A stretch of DNA of 10,794 nucleotides from Lachnospiraceae bacterium (GTDB lineage: Bacteria > Bacillota > Clostridia > Lachnospirales > Lachnospiraceae): positions 1 through 10,794 of the forward strand of contig CAAFVW010000187.1 in the NCBI GenBank assembly GCA_900766575.1, given 5' to 3'. The notes beneath the pieces were generated by a model that worked only from the letters and a program-made list of their open reading frames with translations, did not search any database and was not told the DNA's origin. Positions 1 through 4,783 of the stretch are shown one piece after another. A program made the position numbers and the translations under genes. Within the stretch, counting starts at the first letter, position 1. Each line of letters starts with the position of its first letter.

Positions 1-844
1 AGAAATAGAGTTTGGTCGTTTTCACAAGGCGCTTCAACAAAATATTAGAATACGGCTGAAGATTTAAAATAATTCCCAGCGTTTCCAGAATTGTCAGCCA
101 ATCCTTCGCCTGCGTCTGATTAATATCTGCATCTCTGGCAATCTCTGCTGCATTAACCATCTGCCCACATCTTGCTGCCACCGCAGTAATAAACCGGAGG
201 AACTTAAGCGAATCTATGGCATCTGATAATTCTCTTACATCCCGCTCAATATAAGTAGACAGATAACTGCTGTAAAAAAGCTGACTGTTACTGTTAATAC
301 CGCTTACGATCGCAGGCATGGAGCCTTGATAAATCCGTTCAAAGATCTCTCTTGTATCAGCTTGCTCTCTCTCTTTCTGCCTCTCGCTTAAATCCTCCAG
401 ATCTACCGTAAACGGTTTCATCGTTCCTCCGGATATCTCTGCCTGTGACAGGGATGTAAGTGAAAGTACTGCCACTCTTCCTGCCAGTGACTCCTGTACT
501 CCCTGCATCAATTTGAACACCTGTGATCCCGTAAGCCAAAATGCTCCCGGCTCATGGTTTTTATCTACATTTATCTTGATATAAGTAAACAGTTCCGGTG
601 CATATTGAACCTCATCAATCAATACAGGTGGTTTATGCAGTTGCAGAAACAGTTCCGGATCGGTCTTTGCAATATTTCTTTCGTTTAAATCATCCAGTGT
701 TACATATCCCCGCTCCGTTCCCTCCATCAGTTTTTGGAGCATTGTCGTCTTTCCTACCTGTCTCGGTCCCGTTACCAGGAGTACCGGATATTCCCTGGTT
801 ACCTGTCTTACTACATTCTCCAGATTTCTTTTGATATAATTCAT
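1..844 (-). CDS. AAA ATPase with DUF4143 domain, C-terminus cut by window edge
   Basis: The frame is open from an ATG at 844 to the left edge (281 codons visible; the family is usually about 380-450 aa). The Walker A motif GPRQVGKTT is at residues 26-34, Walker B VLIDEVQ at 74-80, and a GSQ sensor-like motif at 106-108. YIERDVREL near residue 198 and KRLVKTTKLYF at 271-281 are typical of the start and middle of the DUF4143 region. The family is a common prokaryotic P-loop ATPase of unknown cellular role, abundant in gut Firmicutes. A site GAGGG (855-851) lies 6 nt before the ATG. The gene has its own promoter region with two palindromic repeats and is separated from the flagellar operon by a terminator, so it is probably not flagellar. 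The family assignment is secure from the motifs. The substrate and function are unknown. Confidence 0.9.
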   Translation of the reverse strand, partial: MNYIKRNLENVVRQVTREYPVLLVTGPRQVGKTTMLQKLMEGTERGYVTLDDLNERNIAKTDPELFLQLHKPPVLIDEVQYAPELFTYIKINVDKNHEPGAFWLTGSQVFKLMQGVQESLAGRVAVLSLTSLSQAEISGGTMKPFTVDLEDLSERQKEREQADTREIFERIYQGSMPAIVSGINSNSQLFYSSYLSTYIERDVRELSDAIDSLKFLRFITAVAARCGQMVNAAEIARDADINQTQAKDWLTILETLGIILNLQPYSNILLKRLVKTTKLYF

Positions 845-856
845 AAAAGTCCCTCT

Positions 857-952
857 TTCGGCTAATCTTTTTTATGATTATATTTTAGCCGGATTTGTTT
901 AAAATATCAAGCATTTTTCGGCTAATCTATACTTTGATTATATTTTAGCCGG
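857..952 (-). repeat. Pair of 36-bp palindromic operator-like repeats, 60 bp apart
   Basis: Copy A is 857-892 and copy B is 917-952, offset by exactly 60 bp. Each has outer arms CGGCTAA (859-865, 919-925) and TTAGCCG (885-891, 945-951), plus inner arms TAATC and GATTA. The copies match at 32 of 36 positions, and all four differences are in the unpaired centre (869-874 against 929-934). Conserved arms with a free centre are what a dimeric DNA-binding protein site looks like. Copy A overlaps the likely -10 of the ATPase gene and copy B lies just upstream of the -35. Alternatives are cruciform or RNA hairpin roles. The regulator is unknown. Confidence 0.75.
882..910 (-). promoter_or_regulatory. 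Probable sigma-A promoter of the ATPase gene
   Basis: On the minus strand, TTGATA (910-905) is followed by a 17-nt spacer and TAAAAT (887-882). An overlapping TATAAT (882-877) is an alternative -10 without a good -35. The -10 is embedded in the right arm of palindrome copy A, so a protein bound there would block initiation. Copy B has the same TAAAAT but no recognisable -35 upstream (AGAGAA). Confidence 0.55.
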
Positions 953-987
953 CTCAAATTTTTATTCTCTCACATTGATTCTGTCAT

Positions 988-1016
988 AAAAAAAGAGAAG
1001 CAGTGATCTGCTCCCC
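988..1016 (-). terminator. Rho-independent terminator of the flaG-fliD-fliS operon
   Basis: Read on the minus strand, a 9-bp stem (1016-1008 pairing with 1003-995, two G-U pairs) closes a 4-nt loop (1007-1004) and is followed directly by seven T (994-988). It starts 15 nt after the stop codon of the last flagellar gene. It separates the flagellar operon from the ATPase gene. Confidence 0.85.
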
Positions 1017-1030
1017 TTCATCTGTTGTAT

Positions 1031-1504
1031 TTATTTTTTATTGTCGTACATCTGTGGCGGTACGTATCCGGCGCCGCTCATGCTCTTGTAGTAGTCAAAG
1101 GCACTTTTGGCATTTTTGCGCCGCTGTCCGATGTTGGCACGTTCCCTGGCAAAATAGCTCTCGATCAGCTTCTTATTACGGGCTTCCTGTGCCTGGACGG
1201 ACACGCTGAGTTCTGTCACCTTAGCTACCTTTGCCTGCAGTTCCTTAATCTGGGCTGCATAGCGTTCCCTGTTGTCTTCCAGTTCTCTTGCCAGCTTCTC
1301 ATACAGGATCTCAAAGCCTTCATCCAGATGAACCACCTCATCGATAAGCCGCTGTTTTTCCTCTACCGCATCATCGAACAGGCTCATGTCCACCTTTTCC
1401 GCAGAAAAGATCTCTTCTTGACGTTTGTTATAATCCTGGATCTTCTGCAATACTTCCAGTTTCTTATCCAGGCTCTCTGACAAAATGGTAAGCTGATTCT
1501 CCAT
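1031..1504 (-). CDS. Small coiled-coil protein in the fliT position, probable flagellar export chaperone
   Basis: The product is 157 aa, highly charged and almost entirely helical in character. It has no signal peptide or membrane segment, with heptad-like stretches around residues 1-35 and 55-125 and a C-terminal FDYYKSM segment before a polar tail. The ATG overlaps the fliS stop in TGATG, with AAAGGA 8 nt upstream, so translation is probably coupled to FliS. In Bacillus and many other bacteria the gene after fliS is fliT, which encodes the FliD chaperone. Position, size and helical make-up fit FliT or a second FlgN-like chaperone, but I do not recognise a decisive motif. It is the last gene of the operon and is followed by a terminator. 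A flagellar role is likely from context. The exact identity is open. Confidence 0.7.
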   Translation of the reverse strand: MENQLTILSESLDKKLEVLQKIQDYNKRQEEIFSAEKVDMSLFDDAVEEKQRLIDEVVHLDEGFEILYEKLARELEDNRERYAAQIKELQAKVAKVTELSVSVQAQEARNKKLIESYFARERANIGQRRKNAKSAFDYYKSMSGAGYVPPQMYDNKK

Positions 1505-1890
1505 CAGTCATTTCCTTTCTTGGCACCGGCCTTCATGACTTCTTTCCAGTTGTCGCGGATCGAGTGGAGATGTGTGTTGATCTCTTCGAGAATCTCCTTA
1601 TCCTTTTTGACATTGGCTTCCACCAGACGTCTCTCCAGATAGTTATAGATATTATCGAAATCCTTGGAAACTTCGTATTTCATATCCAATGTAGAGTGCA
1701 GATATCCTATGATATTCTGCACCTTGCGGATATTCTCATGTGCTTTTGGGACGTCATTTTTCTCTACTGCCAGCTCTGCGATATTGCAGAACTTAATGGC
1801 TCCGTCGTAGAGCATAAGCGTCAGCTCTGCCGGAGATGCCGTCAGAACCTTGCTGTTATTATATTGTGCATACGCACTGGGTAATGCCAT
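1504..1890 (-). CDS. fliS: Flagellar export chaperone FliS
   Basis: The product is 128 aa, the usual FliS length. The N-terminus contains AYAQYNNSKVLTASPAELTLMLYDGAIKF, abbreviated here as the family hallmark YxxxxVxTASPxELxLMLYDGAIKF (about residues 7-34). The rest is a four-helix bundle with an IGYLHSTLDM segment. FliS binds the C-terminal helix of flagellin in the cytoplasm and keeps it unpolymerised until export. The ATG is one nucleotide after the fliD stop. Its AGGAGG ribosome site lies inside the last codons of fliD (the Gly-Gly-Ser end), so the two are tightly coupled. The flagellin gene it serves is not in this window. Confidence 0.96.
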   Translation of the reverse strand: MALPSAYAQYNNSKVLTASPAELTLMLYDGAIKFCNIAELAVEKNDVPKAHENIRKVQNIIGYLHSTLDMKYEVSKDFDNIYNYLERRLVEANVKKDKEILEEINTHLHSIRDNWKEVMKAGAKKGND

Positions 1891-1891
1891 A

Positions 1892-3442
1892 TCATGATCC
1901 TCCTAATAAGCTGGTCACCGCACTGGAATTGCTCTGCAGCTTTGCCAGAGCTGTCTCCATCTTGGAGAATTTGGAGTACCATTTGTCCTCGTAATCGTTG
2001 AGCTTATCTTCCAGGTCGCTGATCTTAGATGTATAATCATCATAATCCGATTTCATCTTTTTGTCATCATAAAAATTACCGTAGGAACGATAACCTTCTA
2101 CCGATTTGGACAGATCACTCATTTTCGTATACAGATTCTTGAACAGTCCGGAGAAAAAGCTGACTACGGTATCCGGATCGCTGCTGATCATGCTCTTGAG
2201 CTTATCGGCATTTCCGGAAGTACTGGAATCATCTGCATCACCATTGATATGGTAGGCATTTTTCTCATTCTCCGCAGCGGTAAAGTAGCTGAGGGTCTCA
2301 ATACCGAAATCACTGAGGTACATCTGTTTGCCGTTGACCTCCAGCCCGGAAGACATTACCTCCTTCAGAGTAGAGCTTACGGTAGACAGATTGCTGTCTC
2401 TGCGCAACAGTGCATCCTTGATCTTCTGCTCATATTTTTCTACCTCGGAGTCGGACATAGCATCCTTCTCGTCATCGGTCAGCGGCTCATAGCCTTTGGC
2501 AGAATCTGCATTATACAGCTTATCCATCTCATTGATGATGGAATTGTAATCCTTCAGGAAGCCCTTGATCATATCGTAGATGCCGTCTACGTCATCCTTA
2601 GTAGTCACTACGACGTCCTCTGCGGTCTTTTTCATGGCCGTGATGGTCAGTCCATTGATGGAGAATACATTGGTGTTGCTCTCATACTCCGTATCATTCA
2701 GCGTGATCTTCGCATTCTGTGCATCGATCTTGTTGGCACTTGCGCTGTCCAGACCCAGGCTCTTAAGTACGTTATTGCCGATCTCATCGGATGCGGTAAT
2801 GCTGAAATCGTTGCCTTTTCCGGAATCCTTGGCACTGATATAGAATCTCTGCTGCGTCTCATCAAAGTTAGCATTCAATCCGGCTTCTTTTAATTTGGTC
2901 AGTACGTTGGAGATGGTAGTATCCGCAGTGATCTCCAGTTCTACATTGGTATCACCGCTCTTGATATTTAATTTGGTACCGGTGCTCAGATCCAGAGCCT
3001 TACCGTTATTATCCACGCTCAGATCAGACAGCTTCGTCAGGGCATTGAGCTTGAAATCATCCCCGTCTGTGTCTGTTTTGGTCCTCAGAGAAGCCTTGCC
3101 TCCAGTCATGTAAGCAGTCTTGGCCAACTGTGTGATCTTCAGGTTCTGCACGCCATTCATGGCATTCTCCCCGGTGATGATGCTGGCTGCGGTGCTGTCG
3201 GAGACGGATGTGGTCTTCTTCATATAAGCACTGGTAAAACGCATATTATTGACGTACTTGGACTGCAGATTCTTCAGCTTGGTGTTCAGATCCTTCCATG
3301 CGGTCTGCTTCCATTCCAGCTTGGTCTGTGCCTTTTTCGCATCGTCCACCTTGGTCTGCTTCGCAGACACCAGCTGCTGGATAATGCTCTCTGTGTCCAT
3401 TCCGGAGATCAGTCCGGATAATCTCATTGTCGATGATGCCAT
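1892..3442 (-). CDS. fliD: Flagellar filament cap protein FliD (HAP2)
   Basis: The product is 516 aa, within the FliD range. The N-terminal domain starts RLSGLISGMDTESIIQQLV (residues 7-25), the classic FliD signature, followed by a helix. The middle is variable. The C-terminal coiled-coil (about 445-516) contains KISDLEDKLNDYED and ends near ALAKLQSNSSAVTSLL, typical of the family. FliD forms the pentameric or hexameric cap at the filament tip and folds flagellin monomers into place. No cysteine was seen. AGGAGG (3456-3451) sits 8 nt before the ATG and overlaps the flaG stop codon TAG. The gene is the middle of the flaG-fliD-fliS unit. Confidence 0.97.
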   Translation of the reverse strand: MASSTMRLSGLISGMDTESIIQQLVSAKQTKVDDAKKAQTKLEWKQTAWKDLNTKLKNLQSKYVNNMRFTSAYMKKTTSVSDSTAASIITGENAMNGVQNLKITQLAKTAYMTGGKASLRTKTDTDGDDFKLNALTKLSDLSVDNNGKALDLSTGTKLNIKSGDTNVELEITADTTISNVLTKLKEAGLNANFDETQQRFYISAKDSGKGNDFSITASDEIGNNVLKSLGLDSASANKIDAQNAKITLNDTEYESNTNVFSINGLTITAMKKTAEDVVVTTKDDVDGIYDMIKGFLKDYNSIINEMDKLYNADSAKGYEPLTDDEKDAMSDSEVEKYEQKIKDALLRRDSNLSTVSSTLKEVMSSGLEVNGKQMYLSDFGIETLSYFTAAENEKNAYHINGDADDSSTSGNADKLKSMISSDPDTVVSFFSGLFKNLYTKMSDLSKSVEGYRSYGNFYDDKKMKSDYDDYTSKISDLEDKLNDYEDKWYSKFSKMETALAKLQSNSSAVTSLLGGS

Positions 3443-3454
3443 ATTGGTATCCTC

Positions 3455-3907
3455 CTATCTCTTCTCATCCACCAGGATGCCCGCCATCTCCCATACCTTG
3501 GCGATCATATCCAAAGTCTTCTCGGGAGGCAGCTCCTTGATAACTTCCTTGGTATCCTTATCTACGATCTTGATCGTCACGCGGTTCGTTGCCTCATGGA
3601 TTCCGAAGACTGCTTCGGAATGTGAGATCATGCTCTTATTCATCTTCTCAACCGCTTTTTTGATCTGCTCGTTCGTGATCTGCTGTTGCTGCTCATTGTT
3701 CGAATTCGATGAAGTATTGTTCTGCTCCTTGCCCTTGGCATTTTCCACAACAGATGTGGTCTGGTCGATCTTATCTGCTGCCTTTACATTGGCAGAATTG
3801 TACTCTGTGGGATTCTCCTCTGTGGTTACTTTTGTTACAGTGTTCCTGGCAGCGGCCGTGTTCTGTGCCTGTACTGTCATTACACTGGAAATGGGTTCTA
3901 TGGTCAT
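3455..3907 (-). CDS. flaG: Flagellar protein FlaG
   Basis: With the start chosen here the product is 150 aa. The N-terminal half is low-complexity, rich in Asn, Gln and Ser (a Gln run near residue 80), and probably disordered. The C-terminal half is the FlaG domain: RVTIKIVDKDTKEVIKELPP then EKTLDM (about residues 108-133). FlaG affects filament length in several bacteria, but its mechanism is not well defined. The frame is open further upstream to a GTG at 3952. However, the ATG at 3907 has GGAGG (3920-3916) 8 nt upstream, and the extra codons would run through the leader hairpins, so 3907 is favoured. It is the first gene after the csrA terminator and sigma-28-like promoter, and is probably a CsrA target (see the leader features). 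Confidence 0.93.
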   Translation of the reverse strand: MTIEPISSVMTVQAQNTAAARNTVTKVTTEENPTEYNSANVKAADKIDQTTSVVENAKGKEQNNTSSNSNNEQQQQITNEQIKKAVEKMNKSMISHSEAVFGIHEATNRVTIKIVDKDTKEVIKELPPEKTLDMIAKVWEMAGILVDEKR

Positions 3908-3912
3908 AATGG

Positions 3913-3926
3913 TCACCTCCGTGTGA
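3913..3926 (-). promoter_or_regulatory. Putative CsrA site 2: hairpin with ACGGAG loop over the flaG Shine-Dalgarno
   Basis: In the minus-strand transcript, UCAC (3926-3923) pairs with GUGA (3916-3913) around the loop ACGGAG (3922-3917). ACGGA fits the ANGGA loop core preferred by CsrA/RsmA proteins. The GGAG is the Shine-Dalgarno of flaG, so CsrA binding would block ribosome entry. The four-base stem is short, as in known sites. That CsrA binds here is an inference. Confidence 0.6.
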
Positions 3927-3933
3927 TATGAAA

Positions 3934-3950
3934 GCGCCTTCCGTGGGCGC
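3934..3950 (-). promoter_or_regulatory. Putative CsrA site 1: GC-rich hairpin with CACGGAA loop
   Basis: In the minus-strand transcript, GCGCC (3950-3946) pairs with GGCGC (3938-3934) around the loop CACGGAA (3945-3939), which again shows ACGGA. The GGA lies 22 nt upstream of the GGA in site 2, a distance compatible with one CsrA dimer bridging both sites. That binding is an inference. Confidence 0.6.
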
Positions 3951-3973
3951 ACGACCTTTGTTTTCTAAGAATG

Positions 3974-4000
3974 GTATCGGTAAATTCTCCTGAAAAATTA
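3974..4000 (-). promoter_or_regulatory. Sigma-28 (SigD/FliA-type) promoter for flaG-fliD-fliS
   Basis: On the minus strand, TAATTTTT (4000-3993), 11 nt, then ACCGATAC (3981-3974) matches the sigma-28 layout TAAAGTTT-N11-GCCGATAA at 6 of 8 positions in each half, including the diagnostic CCGATA. A start site would fall near 3967, giving a leader of about 60 nt. The -35 half is the same sequence as the T-tract of the csrA terminator. FlgM, whose 3' end lies at the right edge of the window, is the anti-sigma factor for this sigma class. Confidence 0.7.
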
Positions 4001-4030
4001 ATAGGAGATGCAGAAATTTGCACCTCCTAT
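3993..4030 (-). terminator. Terminator after csrA
   Basis: An imperfect inverted repeat spans 4030-4001. ATAGGAG (4030-4024) pairs with CTCCTAT (4007-4001), there is one mismatch (4023/4008), then TGCA pairs with TGCA and one or two inner pairs close a tiny loop. On the minus strand it is followed by TAATTTTT (4000-3993). It lies 25 nt after the csrA stop. The T-tract is short and begins after a TAA, so termination may be partial. The opposite strand has no T-run directly after the stem. Confidence 0.65.
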
Positions 4031-4055
4031 GCCTAATTTCCTATTTTTATTTGTT

Positions 4056-4274
4056 TTACCCCAGCAGATTCTTCAATGCTGCCATGCCATCGGCATCTAC
4101 GGCTGCCTTGTTGGCCTCCTGGATCTGAAGGTAAACCTCCTTACGGTAGATGGGCACTTCCTTGGGGGCGGAGATGCCGATCTTGACCTGATCGCCCTTC
4201 ACTTCCAGAATGGTGATTTCGATGTCGTTATTGATAACGATTGCTTCGTTCTTTTTACGGGACAATGCCAGCAT
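4056..4274 (-). CDS. csrA: Translational regulator CsrA
   Basis: The product is 72 aa from the ATG at 4274. CsrA is a dimeric RNA-binding protein that represses translation by binding GGA motifs. It begins M-L-A-L-S-R-K, the canonical start. With this numbering the RNA-contacting residues L4, R6 and R44 fall exactly in place, and N55, needed for FliW contact in Bacillus subtilis CsrA, is also present. A GTG three codons upstream would overlap fliW, but it would break the canonical N-terminus. The ATG instead has GGTGA as ribosome site and sits one base after the fliW stop (TAA-G-ATG), implying coupled synthesis with its antagonist. A terminator follows. Likely targets in this window are the flaG leader and, more weakly, the flgL leader. 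Confidence 0.97.
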   Translation of the reverse strand: MLALSRKKNEAIVINNDIEITILEVKGDQVKIGISAPKEVPIYRKEVYLQIQEANKAAVDADGMAALKNLLG

Positions 4275-4275
4275 C

Positions 4276-4734
4276 TTACTCACCCGCCTTTCCTGACTTC
4301 AGGACGTCATATATCGGGAATTTCACCGGATATTTATCTCCTTCGAGGATGATCTGACAAGCCTTGCGCTCCTCTACATTGATTACGAAGGGTCCCTGCA
4401 GATTCACAGTCATCTGGGTCAGATCAGCAGGCACGGTAACCGTAACCATGACAAGAATATTCTCGGGAGTCAGTTTGCCGACACCGGCGAGCAGCTCATC
4501 ATCTACTTCCGGATCATATTCCGGATTGACTAACAAAGGATCCATGACCGGCATGGCAAATCCCGGTTCTTCCAGAGACTGTAAATAACGGATGCCTGCG
4601 CTGTTGCCCTTTTCCTCATCATGAAGCATGGTAAAATGTTTCAGTTCCGGGAATCCGATAATGCCTTTATCAAATGTGATGATCTTGTCATCTGCAATTT
4701 CAACTTCTCCGAAAAATTTCGTATTAATCTTCAT
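4276..4734 (-). CDS. fliW: Flagellar assembly factor FliW
   Basis: The product is 152 aa, normal for FliW. The family pattern is visible: FGEVEIADDKIITFDKGIIG near residues 8-27 (abbreviated as TxFGxxEI..ITFxxGIxGFPELxxF), a central beta-rich domain with PENILVMVTVTVP, and a QGPFVINVEERKACQIIL segment near residues 113-130. FliW binds either flagellin or CsrA. When cytoplasmic flagellin is low, FliW is free to hold CsrA off its targets by an allosteric contact. The ribosome site is weak (AGG, 6 nt before the ATG). It follows flgL after 49 nt containing a hairpin and is translationally linked to csrA. Confidence 0.97.
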   Translation of the reverse strand: MKINTKFFGEVEIADDKIITFDKGIIGFPELKHFTMLHDEEKGNSAGIRYLQSLEEPGFAMPVMDPLLVNPEYDPEVDDELLAGVGKLTPENILVMVTVTVPADLTQMTVNLQGPFVINVEERKACQIILEGDKYPVKFPIYDVLKSGKAGE

Positions 4735-4757
4735 AGAATACCTATGCCTTTCCGTAA

Positions 4758-4778
4758 CCTGCGAATTGGGACCGCAGG
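4758..4778 (-). other. Hairpin between flgL and fliW
   Basis: A perfect 6-bp inverted repeat, CCTGCG (4758-4763) with CGCAGG (4773-4778), has a 9-nt loop. It starts 5 nt after the flgL stop on the minus strand. No T-run follows, so it is not a standard terminator. It may stabilise the upstream mRNA end or set relative expression of flgL and fliW. The role is inferred only from position. Confidence 0.4.
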
Positions 4779-4783
4779 CACAA

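Noticed and set aside
1..844. ATPase as part of a defence or toxin-antitoxin system
   Set aside because: Only one gene is visible, its C-terminus and downstream neighbour are outside the window, and there is no partner gene upstream.
857..952. CRISPR-like array
   Set aside because: There are only two copies with a 24-bp gap, each internally palindromic and at a promoter, with no cas genes. Operators fit better.
3908..3952. In-frame GTG at 3952 as an earlier flaG start
   Set aside because: The extra 15 codons run through the two leader hairpins and have no ribosome site in front, while GGAGG is 8 nt before the ATG at 3907.
4001..4030. Ribosome-site-like AGGAGGTG (4028-4021) suggesting a small gene between csrA and flaG
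   Set aside because: No start codon follows at a suitable distance, and the sequence is one arm of the terminator hairpin.
4298..4309. CCTGA/TCAGG inverted repeat near the end of fliW as another CsrA hairpin
   Set aside because: The loop is only two bases (four if shortened) and GGA would be in the stem, so it does not present the motif.
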